Below, piece after piece: positions 26,565 through 34,405 of a stretch of 34,405 nucleotides of DNA; position 1 is the stretch's first letter; every line of letters starts with the position of its first letter. The notes beneath the pieces are model-generated. The model was not told the DNA's origin. It saw nothing but the letters and a program-made list of their open reading frames with translations, and did no database searches. This DNA comes from Planctomycetia bacterium TMED53 (GTDB taxonomy: Bacteria; Planctomycetota; UBA8108; UBA1146), in contig NHDG01000082.1 of NCBI GenBank assembly GCA_002167285.1, positions 1 through 34,405 of the forward strand, written 5' to 3'. Made by a program: the position numbers and the translations under genes.

Positions 26565-26853
26565 GTAGAGTCCTGTCTTTCTGCCAACTTATAGCGGTTC
26601 ACTGCTAAGAGATCGGGGAAAACTCCCGATCGACTTCACGAGATCTTCCTGCACGAACTTACCCTGCAGAGAACCCACTCATACTAAGGTACCTAGATCT
26701 GCCTTCTCGATCCACCCCGGGAACAGGTAAGAATCCGCTCTTCTTGACCCTGATGGGGTGGGATCACAGAATAATCAACGACCAGGCCCCGGTAGGAGGT
26801 TCCCCTGGGAACGGTGTTTTCTTGCCCTGAAAGGGACGGTGTCTACCGTGCGC
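26565..26853. other. Intergenic region with hairpin, between DUF6941 and methyltransferase operon
   Basis: This 289-base divergent region must hold promoters for both directions. A perfect 7-bp inverted repeat lies at 26611-26617 and 26625-26631 (GATCGGG and CCCGATC, loop GAAAACT). A second short one is at 26799-26812 (GTTCCC and GGGAAC), 41 bases before the SRPBCC start and followed by GGTGTTTT. No clear -35/-10 was found. Confidence 0.5.
26611..26631. promoter_or_regulatory. 7-bp palindrome, possible operator or hairpin
   Basis: GATCGGG at 26611-26617 and CCCGATC at 26625-26631 are perfect complements separated by seven bases. The repeat contains GATC at both outer ends. It sits between divergent genes, 47 bases from the DUF6941 start. 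It could be an operator, a leader hairpin or a site affected by adenine methylation. Function is inferred only from position. Confidence 0.4.
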
Positions 26854-27405
26854 ATGGTGTCAGTTCGGGAAACAGCATGGCTGAACATGACGCCGTCGGT
26901 GATTTGGGAGACTTTGTCAGAGGTACGAGAATGGCACCATTGGTGTCATCAATTGATGGATACTCAAGTGAGCCAAGAAGGTGATTTGACCCCAGGGATT
27001 CGGTTTCGGCTGTATTGGGCTCAAAAGGTACCCCCACCATTACGCGGTGGGAAGATCTCGATGATTCGAAACCCCGGTGGGATCAGGATCGGGCAAATCG
27101 ACGAAGTTTTGACGGTTCGAGAGAGCTCTGTTCAGCCATCAGAATCCAATGACAATTCTTCCATACTGAGAGAACAGACTGATTGCTATCAGTTGGCTTG
27201 GACCGCAGGGTGGGGGCCGTGGAGATCGGATGCCTGTATCACCCTGACTGCAGATGGCTCAGGGTCCAGGGCTGAGTTCATGGTCAGTTGGCAAGGTTGG
27301 GCTTCTTGGCTCATGGCCAGAAATCTTTCCGCTTGTGGAAAATTTCAGCGAAGCTGGTTGGCTGACCTGCAAGTCACTATGGAACGAATAGGAAGTTTGG
27401 GATGA
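26854..27405 (+). CDS. SRPBCC (START-like) domain protein
   Basis: A 183-residue protein resembling polyketide-cyclase/START-like SRPBCC proteins, which bind lipids or other hydrophobic ligands in a helix-grip cavity. The start VSVRETAWLNMTPSVIWETL, then SEVREWHHWCHQ, then GIRFRLYW, matches the first strands and helices. ITLTADGSGSRAEFMVSWQG is the later strand pair, and the last helix is SWLADLQVTMERIGSL. I chose the ATG at 26854, although a GTG at 26848 is equally possible. The 4-base ATGA overlap with the adenine methyltransferase start makes translational coupling very likely. What an SRPBCC protein does with DNA methyltransferases is unknown. Confidence 0.7.
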   Translation: MVSVRETAWLNMTPSVIWETLSEVREWHHWCHQLMDTQVSQEGDLTPGIRFRLYWAQKVPPPLRGGKISMIRNPGGIRIGQIDEVLTVRESSVQPSESNDNSSILREQTDCYQLAWTAGWGPWRSDACITLTADGSGSRAEFMVSWQGWASWLMARNLSACGKFQRSWLADLQVTMERIGSLG

Positions 27406-28805
27406 CCACTCCGATGACTCCGATGAGGACCCTTTGGTACATGGGTGCGAAGACGCGGCTCTGTGAAGAGTTCATCGATGGGGCGGTCCGTGATCTGGTT
27501 TCCCCGGGAGCGACGATACTCGATGCATGTGCGGGAACAGCAGCGGTGGGCCGTTGGTTCGCTGGGGATTACCGAATTTTTGCGAATGACGCTCAAATGT
27601 TCTCTTCGGAGATTGCCCGCGCCCATTTGGAAGTGACGCATGAATGGTCCCAAGAGCTCGATCTGCTTGAGCCTGAATCTGATCTAGCGACTGCAAGGGA
27701 AGCGAACCTCGCACTTCTTGAGAAGGAATACGCAAATGCGTTGAACTTGGAAGAGCAACTTCTGAAGCGCATCCTTTCCGGAAATGGGAAGGATGAAGAG
27801 GCGCTCAGTGAGTACCGGGAGTTCTGTTCCGCGTCACCGGTCCCATTTCAAAAATGTTCAGTGAGTAGTGGGGAGGGAGAGAGCGGATCAATGGAGGATC
27901 CGTTCCAGTCGATACGGGGGCGATTGACAGAGCTGCTGAATCAACGCAGGTCTGACCGAACATTGACTCCTGCGATGATGTGCACGGCCTATTGGGGACA
28001 AGTTTATTTCGGTTTGAGGCAATCCATCGTCATCGATTCGATTCGACATGCGATCGACAATATCCCCATGGAGTCGCGGTTTTGCAAAGAAAAGAAGTCT
28101 TTGTATCTCGCTGCTCTTCTCCATGCGGTTTCTGTGAGTACCTCCGGGACCAGTCATTTCGCCCAACCACGCTCCGTCGATAAAGACTCTGAGTTACTAG
28201 CGGTGGTAAAAAGAAGATCCATCGATATTGAGGAGCAGTTTGAATTGGCCCTTGATGCAATTCGCCGAGAGGTTTTAGAACGTCCTCGCTTGTCGGGAAA
28301 CAAGGTCTTCTGTTCGGACGTTTTGCAGTTGCTCTGCGAAGAGAGTCCCCTCACTGGAGAATCTGTCGATCTCGTTTACCTGGATCCTCCATATACCTCT
28401 GATAATTACAGTCGCTTCTATCATGTTCTCGAAACTTTGGCCCTCTATGACTATCCAGAACTTCAATGTCGGGGCGATGAACTGACTAAAGGGCGATATC
28501 CAGTTCGCGAGAATAGGTTTAGCTCAGAGTTTTGCAGCGGCTCCCGAGTTGAAGGTGCGTTTCGAACTGTTGCAGAGGGTTGTGTCCGAATCGGAGCAAA
28601 GTTGCTGATCTCGTACTCTGGGGATACCGGCTTGCTCACTCGAAAGTGGCAACGGGAAGGTCATGACCAACCTGCGGCAAGACTTCGCGAGGTAATGCTC
28701 GAATACTTCAGTAGTGTTGAAGTTCGTGAGCAACAACTGATGCACTCAGGTCAGGGAGACACCAATAAGCCAGTACAGGAGTTACTCCTGCTTTGTGAGG
28801 TCTGA
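27402..28805 (+). CDS. Adenine-specific DNA methyltransferase 1 (D12/COG3392 type)
   Basis: A 467-residue probable N6-adenine DNA methyltransferase. The N-terminal MRTLWYMGAKTRLCEEF gives the W/Y-M-G-x-K-T start of the D12 class. Motif I is ILDACAGTAAVGRWF (39-53), then an acidic FANDAQMFS, and the catalytic motif IV VYLDPPYTSDNYSRFYHVLE with DPPY at 328-331. The long middle section (about 75-300) is much larger than in Dam (about 280 residues in all) and probably includes the DNA-recognition region. The phrase FYHVLETLALYDYPEL and the later LLISYSGDTG match COG3392 adenine methylases. It overlaps the SRPBCC gene by 4 bases and lies 2 bases ahead of the second methyltransferase. No restriction enzyme is adjacent. 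Target sequence unknown. Confidence 0.82.
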   Translation: MTTPMTPMRTLWYMGAKTRLCEEFIDGAVRDLVSPGATILDACAGTAAVGRWFAGDYRIFANDAQMFSSEIARAHLEVTHEWSQELDLLEPESDLATAREANLALLEKEYANALNLEEQLLKRILSGNGKDEEALSEYREFCSASPVPFQKCSVSSGEGESGSMEDPFQSIRGRLTELLNQRRSDRTLTPAMMCTAYWGQVYFGLRQSIVIDSIRHAIDNIPMESRFCKEKKSLYLAALLHAVSVSTSGTSHFAQPRSVDKDSELLAVVKRRSIDIEEQFELALDAIRREVLERPRLSGNKVFCSDVLQLLCEESPLTGESVDLVYLDPPYTSDNYSRFYHVLETLALYDYPELQCRGDELTKGRYPVRENRFSSEFCSGSRVEGAFRTVAEGCVRIGAKLLISYSGDTGLLTRKWQREGHDQPAARLREVMLEYFSSVEVREQQLMHSGQGDTNKPVQELLLLCEV

Positions 28806-28807
28806 CG

Positions 28808-30016
28808 TTGCGTTGGTTGGGGAATAAAACAGCACTCCTCGATGAAATTCTATCTGTCGCTCGAAGTGCGGGATACAGAGGTGGAACAGTCTGCGATTTG
28901 TTTGCAGGAAGTGGGTCTGTGGGGCGCTTCTTTCGCTCCCAAGGTTCTCGTGTGATCTCCACGGATTTGATGAGTTGCTCACTGGTGTTTCAAAAAGCTT
29001 ACCTAGAGACCATTGAAGCGCCGACCTTCTCAGGAATCGAGGATTTGTGGGGTGGGCTTGAGCCCCTCGACCTATCGAGACTCTCAGTTTTGGATGAGGG
29101 TCAAAGATCCGAGTGGATTCCATTTTTGCAGCTGGCGAATTATCTCGAGAATCATTTACCACCCCAGCAAGGATTTCTCTTTCGTCAGTTTTCACCAGAG
29201 GGTGATGCTGGGAGAATCTATTTAACCGGGGAGAATGCAGCCAGAGTAGATGCAATTCTTGAAGCTATTCGTAATTGGCGCGTCTCTGGAGTTGTTACAG
29301 ATCAAGAAGTGTGGATCCTCCTGGCGAGTTGTATCGATGCCGTCGATCGGGTGGCAAACATCTCCGGGACTTATGGGGCATTTCTTAAGAAGTTACAGAA
29401 GAGTGCAGAGCGTCCGCTCGAATTGAGATCGCCTGCGATCGTGCCTGGACCTCCTGGCGCCGCTCACAATGAGGATGCTCTAGAGTGGATCAATGGAGTC
29501 GAATGTGAGCTTCTGTATATCGATCCTCCCTATAATCAACGGCAGTATCCTGCGAATTATCATCTTCCAGAAATATTATCGCTGCTTCCCTTTGAAGATT
29601 CGGATCAAAAGATTGAAGAGACGCTCTATGGAAAGACAGGCTTGATTCCATGGAAAGAGAAAGCTTCTCCGCTATGTAGCAGGAGAGGTGACGAGTGCCT
29701 ACGCGCAATGCAGAAATTGATCGAAGGTTCAAATGCGAACATCATCGTTTTTTCATACAGCGAAGAGGGAATCCTTCAGCGAGAACAATTAGAGAAGTTG
29801 TTGGGTGATTGGTCAGATTCGGGAACCGGCGCGAATCTCAATTTAGTGGAGATTCCCTACCGAAGATTTCGTAGCGACTCTGAAGAGGGCTCTTCTCAAA
29901 CTCCAGGCGGTCGAACTTTCAAACCTGCACCAGGGAGGTCTATGGATGAGGTTCAGGAATGGTTGTTCGTTGCTACCCGAAAATCAAATATCGAACGGGT
30001 AAGGAATGAGTCGTGA
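28808..30016 (+). CDS. Adenine-specific DNA methyltransferase 2 (D12/COG3392 type)
   Basis: A 402-residue second methyltransferase of the same class. The start RWLGNKTALLDEIL is the D12 N-terminus, motif I is DLFAGSGSVGRFF (30-42), and motif IV is LYIDPPYNQRQYPANYHLPE with DPPY at 239-242. The phrases YGKTGLIPW and IIVFSYSEEGIL match COG3392. The start is TTG at 28808, only 2 bases after the previous stop (TGA at 28803-28805), with GAGG about 9 bases upstream. Its stop overlaps the DUF423 start (GTGA). It is related to but clearly diverged from the first enzyme. A pair like this could methylate the two strands of an asymmetric site, or two different sites. Confidence 0.82.
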   Translation: MRWLGNKTALLDEILSVARSAGYRGGTVCDLFAGSGSVGRFFRSQGSRVISTDLMSCSLVFQKAYLETIEAPTFSGIEDLWGGLEPLDLSRLSVLDEGQRSEWIPFLQLANYLENHLPPQQGFLFRQFSPEGDAGRIYLTGENAARVDAILEAIRNWRVSGVVTDQEVWILLASCIDAVDRVANISGTYGAFLKKLQKSAERPLELRSPAIVPGPPGAAHNEDALEWINGVECELLYIDPPYNQRQYPANYHLPEILSLLPFEDSDQKIEETLYGKTGLIPWKEKASPLCSRRGDECLRAMQKLIEGSNANIIVFSYSEEGILQREQLEKLLGDWSDSGTGANLNLVEIPYRRFRSDSEEGSSQTPGGRTFKPAPGRSMDEVQEWLFVATRKSNIERVRNES

Positions 30017-30396
30017 CTTATCGACAGTTGGAATCTAGCGCATACATTCTAGCTGCAACATCAGTGGCGTTGGCGGCGTTGGGGGCGCACCTACTCAAGG
30101 ACCATTGGCATGACGAAGCCGCTCCAAATCAGTTTGCCACGGCGACAAGGATCCTGTTTTGGCACTCAATCGGTATTTGGATCTGTTCCAGGCCTTCATT
30201 GGAACTGTCAAATCAAGGATTGAGCATGTTGGTTTCTTCGCTGGTTTTTTGCGGATCGGTCTATCTTCTCTCTTTCGGGGCTCCAAGCTGGCTTGGGATG
30301 ATCGCCCCCCTCGGGGGATTGGGATTAATCGGAACATGGGCTTGGATGGCCTGGTCCCGTACATTCGCCACAAAGCACTCGCCTGAGAAGTCATAA
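30013..30396 (+). CDS. DUF423 family membrane protein
   Basis: A 127-residue inner-membrane protein with four predicted helices. Family features are ATSVALAALGAHLLKDHW, FATATRILFWHSIGIWI, FCGSVYLLSFG and MIAPLGGLGLIGTWAWMAWS. DUF423 proteins are widespread and of unknown function. The GTG at 30013 overlaps the methyltransferase stop by 4 bases, so it looks like the last gene of the four-gene unit. Its presence may be incidental, as DUF423 genes occur in many contexts. A possible hairpin lies 40 bases after the stop. Confidence 0.8.
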   Translation: MTYRQLESSAYILAATSVALAALGAHLLKDHWHDEAAPNQFATATRILFWHSIGIWICSRPSLELSNQGLSMLVSSLVFCGSVYLLSFGAPSWLGMIAPLGGLGLIGTWAWMAWSRTFATKHSPEKS

Positions 30397-30704
30397 GTTT
30401 AATATTTTAAAAGGCTTATGTCTCCCTTGAGGGATTTGGGACTCCTCCCAATTGGGTTCAAATCCGACTTTTTAAGGGCCGGAAATGTAGTCGCAATGGG
30501 CTAGTTATGGGGTTACATTTGACATGTCTGACAGGGGGAAGAGGAAGTTACTCATTGTCAGTATTTATTGGACGGCCTAGTTACAACAAATTTAATTCTA
30601 CTCCTACGGCCATATGGGGATTCTTTATGAGTGTTATTTGGAAGTTGTTTTCCAAACTTCGTCAGCAACCGATTTGTTTACCGACCCCCTCAGGGAACGG
30701 AAGT
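30397..30704. other. Intergenic region after the methyltransferase operon
   Basis: This stretch of about 308 bases (shorter if the next gene starts upstream) holds a 6-bp hairpin (30436-30441 with 30446-30451, TTGGGA and TCCCAA, loop CTCC). A palindrome CCCAATTGGG overlaps it at 30447-30456, and a T5 tract lies at 30469-30473; together they may terminate the operon. A TTGACA at 30519-30524 overlaps the palindrome GACATGTC (30521-30528) but lacks a good -10. Another reading has the next gene starting here at 30507 or 30627. Confidence 0.4.
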
Positions 30705-33497
30705 TTGAATCGCTACGAGTTAGCGGTATTCAAATCGAATAGATTCATAAAGCTGACACTGATCTCACTATTCCTTTGTTTGATTCCCTCCCTTGTGTTG
30801 GCAGGTGGAATTCACCTCCGCAAACCCGGCATCGGTCCCGAAGGGGATTCGTTGTTTTCAGCAGCACTTGCTGATGCTGCGCAAGTTCTTGGAGGAGCCA
30901 CCGCTTCAACCCTTGAAGTGGAGTGGGTCAGGGAGATTCCTCAACGAGGAGTTCAATTGGCTTGGAGTCAATCGATCGGCGGTATCCCCGTTCGTGAGGC
31001 GATCGGCAGAATGTGGTTAGTTGCGGATGAATCGGGTAAATGGTCATGCCGTTACAGGGCATTCAAGTGTATTCCGTGGCAGGCTCCCCCTACACCTTCA
31101 GAATTTGTTGACCCTCAAACTCTCATGCCAGGTACTGACTTCCCTGAACGAAACTGGAGTGAGCCGGTACTCGAATATGTGATGGGGGAGTCGAAGGAAG
31201 CAGTGTTGGTGTGGGTTTTTCATGGCGCTGCCATAGACGAGAGCCTTCACAGCACACTGCGAATCGATTACTCCGCATTGACTGGCGAACAGTTGCTGGT
31301 TGAAGAAGTGGTTTGTTCCATCGACGTCAGCGGGTCAATTTTTGCGAATCGTACGGTTGGTACGGGTCCCCAGGGTAGCAGTTCAAATAGTGTTCAGCCG
31401 ATCAGTGGAGTGAGAGTTTCTGGGGGAGGAGCTTCCACTCAGGCAGATGGTAGTGGGAGTTACACGCTTTCTTCGTCACTCAACAACTTTACGGTCCTCG
31501 CTGAGCTTGAAGGAGTATGGGGAAGCGTGAATAGTTCTGCGGCACCTTCGATCACCGTTTCTGCACCTTCAAATCCCAATGCGCTAGATCTCGTATTTGA
31601 TGGTAATGGTGATTCTAATTTCACCGCCCAGTTGAATGCTTTTCACTATGTAGATCAGGGTTATCGCCTCTTCGTCGAATCTGCAGGAGGTTTTCCTGCG
31701 ATGTCGACCCCTGTCAATGCGACCACAGGAATGACCGGTTCATGCAATGCATATTATGATCCGTTTCAGCAACTCCTGAGATTTTTGCGACCGGGAGGTG
31801 GTTGTGTCGATAGTGCCTATTCGAGTGTCGTTCTCCACGAGTTCGGGCACCACGTCGTCAACTCATTGAACTTATCCCAAGGAGCCTTTGGAGAGGGATA
31901 CGGGGATTCTCTCGCCATAGTGTTCCTTCAAGACGGAGTCATTGGACGTGATTTCTCTGGAGCGGGTAGTCACGTACGAAACGTGGGAACTTCTAATGTG
32001 GTAGTCCCGTGCAGTTCCAGTATCCATTTCTGTGGGCAGGCATTGGGTAAATTTTGGTTCAACTTGAGTGACGCATTGAGGAGCGAGCTTGGTGCGGTGA
32101 CGGGACAGCAAGTTCTTGAACAGATATTTGTTGATTGGTCAGCTCTGACACTTGGCGGAATCAGTGGATTCCCCATTCGTGATGAGATGGTGCTCGAAGT
32201 TCTGATGGCGGATGACGACGATAGTAATCTCGATAATGGATCGCCTCACTGGAATCAGATTTGTAGTGCTGCTATTGAAGGCGGCTTGGCATGTCCTGAT
32301 CTTTCGACACTGTTATTGACCCTGGTGCAGGGCCCTGCGGAATTGATCCCACCTCAAGTTCCGCAAACGGTTTCTGTCTCTTGGGAGACGGTTTCTTCTT
32401 CTCCAGCAGTGGCTCAAGCCGAGATTCGCTACCGGGTGATCGGTAGCCCAAGCTGGCAGAGTGCGCCCCTTCAAGAGGCTCCGAACTTCATTTTGGAGGG
32501 TGAGATTCCTCCTCAAATTTGCCTCGACCAAATCGAGTGGTATGTCAGTGTTCCTGATCTGAATGGCTTTGTCACAGTCTATCCACCATTGGGATCAAGC
32601 CAGCCGCTTTCGACAATGGTCGCAACGTCTCAACAGATCGTTCTGGAAGAGTCTATGGCGAGTGATCCCGGTTGGAGTACTTCTCTCCCCACCGATAGTG
32701 CCTTGGTGGGGCAATGGGAATACGGGATTCCAGTTGGAACTGCCGCACAAGCTTCAGCCGGAGTTCCCTCCAGTTCTGGAGATTCGGCAGGGTATTTCAC
32801 AGGTCTCGGATTACCTGGTGGAAGCCTTGGAGCGGACGACATCGATTTCGGAGATACGACCCTCACTTCGACTGATTTCATATTGGATGCATCGTCCAGG
32901 CATGAAGTCAGTTATTGGCGTTGGTTTTGTAACAATGCATCTGCCAGCACCCCCGATGATATATTGACCGTTTCACTGAGTTTAGATGGTGGCGGGTCAT
33001 GGAATGTGATCGAACAAATTGGGCCTGGGCACCCCCATGCAGGAGGAGGCTGGTTCCAAAATTCCTTTTCCATCGATCAGGGCGCTTCGTCAAACAACAC
33101 ATTTAGACTGCGATTTCACACAGGAGATCTGGGAGCCGGAAGTATCTGCGAAGCAGGAGTCGATCTTGTTGAAGTAAAAGTGATTGACTGCGAGGTCACA
33201 GGACCACCTCCGCCCCCACCTGTAGAGAATGATTTTATTCCTTCCGACTGTAATGGTGACGGATCGAATGATCTGAGCGATGCTGTTCAGTTATTGGAAG
33301 TCTTGTTTGGCGCATCTGTCGACTTTTCATGTGAAGACGCTTGTGACTCAAATGACGACGGAAGCGTGAATGTGGGAGATGCAATTCAGCTGCTTCAAGC
33401 GCTCTTTGGTGGAGGCGGGCTACCTTTGAATGGCGTCTGTGGGCCCGACGCGACCGCTGATTCTCTAGATTGCCAAGTGGCTCCACCTTGCCCGTAA
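30705..33497 (+). CDS. Exported gluzincin metalloprotease (M36/M4-like) with dockerin-type C-terminus
   Basis: A secreted protein of about 930 residues. A signal peptide (FIKLTLISLFLCLIPSLVLA) is followed by an FTP/PepSY-like propeptide (SLFSAALADAAQVLG, then GVQLAWSQSIGGIPV). A carboxypeptidase-like beta repeat comes next (SGVRVSGGGASTQADGSGSY). The protease core has HEFGH (378-382) and Glu397 in GEGYGDSL as third zinc ligand, the gluzincin layout of M36/M4. Beta-sandwich regions follow, then a Pro linker (PPPPPP) and two EF-hand/dockerin-like repeats starting at Asp848 and Asp881 (DCNGDGSNDLSDAVQLL, DSNDDGSVNVGDAIQLL). The C-terminal CGPDATADSLDC is, as I recall, common in exported planctomycete proteins. 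I chose the TTG at 30705 to give a normal signal peptide; ATG 30627 or 30507 are alternatives. The dockerin-like end may anchor it to the cell surface. Confidence 0.82.
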   Translation: MNRYELAVFKSNRFIKLTLISLFLCLIPSLVLAGGIHLRKPGIGPEGDSLFSAALADAAQVLGGATASTLEVEWVREIPQRGVQLAWSQSIGGIPVREAIGRMWLVADESGKWSCRYRAFKCIPWQAPPTPSEFVDPQTLMPGTDFPERNWSEPVLEYVMGESKEAVLVWVFHGAAIDESLHSTLRIDYSALTGEQLLVEEVVCSIDVSGSIFANRTVGTGPQGSSSNSVQPISGVRVSGGGASTQADGSGSYTLSSSLNNFTVLAELEGVWGSVNSSAAPSITVSAPSNPNALDLVFDGNGDSNFTAQLNAFHYVDQGYRLFVESAGGFPAMSTPVNATTGMTGSCNAYYDPFQQLLRFLRPGGGCVDSAYSSVVLHEFGHHVVNSLNLSQGAFGEGYGDSLAIVFLQDGVIGRDFSGAGSHVRNVGTSNVVVPCSSSIHFCGQALGKFWFNLSDALRSELGAVTGQQVLEQIFVDWSALTLGGISGFPIRDEMVLEVLMADDDDSNLDNGSPHWNQICSAAIEGGLACPDLSTLLLTLVQGPAELIPPQVPQTVSVSWETVSSSPAVAQAEIRYRVIGSPSWQSAPLQEAPNFILEGEIPPQICLDQIEWYVSVPDLNGFVTVYPPLGSSQPLSTMVATSQQIVLEESMASDPGWSTSLPTDSALVGQWEYGIPVGTAAQASAGVPSSSGDSAGYFTGLGLPGGSLGADDIDFGDTTLTSTDFILDASSRHEVSYWRWFCNNASASTPDDILTVSLSLDGGGSWNVIEQIGPGHPHAGGGWFQNSFSIDQGASSNNTFRLRFHTGDLGAGSICEAGVDLVEVKVIDCEVTGPPPPPPVENDFIPSDCNGDGSNDLSDAVQLLEVLFGASVDFSCEDACDSNDDGSVNVGDAIQLLQALFGGGGLPLNGVCGPDATADSLDCQVAPPCP

Positions 33498-33780
33498 GGA
33501 CTTGGTGTCATGAGTCCACTATTCTCCAACTAACGATCTTTAGGTGCTGTTGTTGAGGGATCCCAGGCATTATATTAAAAGCTGGTACACATAACCGACT
33601 ACAATCGCTTGTGTTTGGTCCAATGCCAACGTCGCAGTGCCTCTGTAACAGCAGCTGTAACCGCTGTTCAGATTCATTGGTGATCGCGGAGGATCGACAT
33701 TTTGATTTCCCTCCATGTGTGCCATGTATTTTCTGGGTTTGTTTTTGCAAAAAGTGAATACAGCGAGGTGGGGGGAAGGC
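33498..33780. other. Intergenic region between the two exported protease-type genes
   Basis: This 283-base stretch has no supported gene. A short imperfect stem (AACAGC at 33647-33652 with GCTGTT at 33663-33668) contains the smaller palindrome ACAGCAGCTGT. A strong ribosome site (GGGGGGAAGG) sits at its end. No convincing promoter or terminator was seen. Confidence 0.45.
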
Positions 33781-34405
33781 ATGAAGATGGATCACCATAG
33801 ATCCTTAGATTTTATTGGCTTTTTTCGAGCAGGGTTTAGTCCTCGAGTACTCGGAGGGGATCTCCCTCTAGTGCTATGCATGGCGATACTCTTGTTGTCA
33901 GTGGGCGGTTTCTATACAGCCCAAGCTCAGGCCGGAGAAACCGAGAGTTCCACTTGGTCTGATCGACCTCACGCCGAAGAGGTGGACACTTCCCTTCGAA
34001 ATTTCCTACAGATGAATCCTGGTGTTCTTTCGCTGAGAGATGGCTTTGGCCGCACATATCTCTACGGCGCACCGATGGCTTGGGCCGATACTGACGAAGA
34101 GCTGATTAAGCAATTCCTTGGCGAGAACTCTGCTCTCTTTGGTATCGCTGCGGATGATGTGGAATTGATCTTTGCAACCGACCTTCTGACCCGAGACGCG
34201 ACCGTATTGGCTTACCGGCAAGTTAGAGATGGCATTACGGTAGAACACAGTGCACTTCGATTCCTGACGAGAACTGATCAGGAGACCGGTGAGAGGGTTC
34301 TCGTTTATGCTGCAGGGCATTTGGCTTTGGAGCCGGTGGGCGGATTTTCGGAAGTACTGATCGATGCCGAGACAGCGCTTCAAAGAGCAAAGTCCCAATG
34401 GACAG
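33781..34405 (+). CDS. Exported protein with FTP-like propeptide (partial, cut by window edge)
   Basis: The first 208 residues of an exported protein, open to the end of the window. The ATG at 33781 follows GGGGGGAAGG at good spacing. A long N-region precedes the hydrophobic signal segment LPLVLCMAILLLSVGGFYTA, with the cleavage region AQAQAGE. The mature start is acidic. The part EELIKQFLGENSALFGIAAD, then LAYRQVRDGITVEHSALRFL, matches the fungalysin/thermolysin propeptide (FTP) pattern: a helix, then Q-x-x-x-G-I-x-V, then a strand. A metalloprotease core would be expected downstream. It is probably a paralogue of the upstream dockerin-tailed protease. Start and frame are well supported; the protease assignment is inferred. 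Confidence 0.72.
   Translation, partial: MKMDHHRSLDFIGFFRAGFSPRVLGGDLPLVLCMAILLLSVGGFYTAQAQAGETESSTWSDRPHAEEVDTSLRNFLQMNPGVLSLRDGFGRTYLYGAPMAWADTDEELIKQFLGENSALFGIAADDVELIFATDLLTRDATVLAYRQVRDGITVEHSALRFLTRTDQETGERVLVYAAGHLALEPVGGFSEVLIDAETALQRAKSQWT

Noticed and set aside
27402-30016. Complete restriction-modification system
   Set aside because: Two methyltransferases are clear, but no nuclease or specificity subunit is adjacent on either side; SRPBCC and DUF423 are not known nucleases.
30452-30474. tRNA-like T-arm (GGTTCAAATCC)
   Set aside because: The T-stem has mismatches, there is no D-arm or anticodon arm at the right distance and no matching acceptor stem, so this is not a tRNA gene.

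Overview
The window looks like a chromosomal stretch of a Planctomycetota-type bacterium, probably from a deep-branching or uncultured lineage. The best clue is the secreted metalloprotease at 30705-33497. It ends in two dockerin/EF-hand-like repeats followed by a Cys-rich tail, an arrangement I associate with secreted proteins of deep-branching Planctomycetota. An archaeal/eukaryote-type prolyl-tRNA synthetase, DUF6941, PilZ and M61 proteins, and many GTG/TTG starts agree with this, but the assignment is by eye. No rRNA, tRNA, CRISPR array, insertion sequence or phage gene was found.

The first ~389 bases do not match the rest. They are about 30% G+C by hand count and encode part of a Bacteroidota-like sensor histidine kinase. 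This reading frame runs without a stop into the 3' end of an oppositely oriented PilZ gene, so a contig chimera or a recent insertion edge is likely.

Layout: (i) 406-4272, minus strand: prolyl-tRNA synthetase, an M61 peptidase with a PDZ domain, and a PilZ protein. (ii) 4400-11175, plus strand: an M20D amidohydrolase, a HypA-like protein without a zinc ribbon, a UbiD-family decarboxylase, a probable outer-membrane barrel, a YedE-type selenium/sulfur transporter and a BNR/sialidase-like exported protein. (iii) 11179-12456, minus: a membrane-anchored unknown and a phospholipid N-methyltransferase-like enzyme. (iv) 12650-17170, plus: a 3-hydroxyisobutyrate-dehydrogenase-type reductase and a SprT-like protein, then a compact fucosylation cassette (gmd, fcl, GT11 fucosyltransferase) preceded by a nested inverted repeat. 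(v) 17225-21320, minus: TrmH/SpoU methyltransferase, a divergent RNase HII-like protein, formate-tetrahydrofolate ligase and an exported OB-like unknown. (vi) 21580-26083, plus: YceH, two tandem MuiA-family proteins and a small coupled protein. (vii) 26094-26564, minus: a DUF6941 protein. (viii) 26854-30396, plus: a tightly coupled four-gene operon of an SRPBCC protein, two COG3392/D12-type adenine DNA methyltransferases and a DUF423 membrane protein. (ix) 30705-34405, plus: the dockerin-tailed gluzincin protease and the start of a second exported protein with an FTP-like propeptide, cut by the window edge.

The most interesting candidates for an undescribed system are the SRPBCC/double adenine-methyltransferase/DUF423 operon, which has no restriction enzyme, and the zinc-ribbon-less HypA-like protein beside UbiD. 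The RNase HII homologue with altered signature residues, coupled to TrmH, is a third. The rest is mainly housekeeping, envelope and secretion functions.
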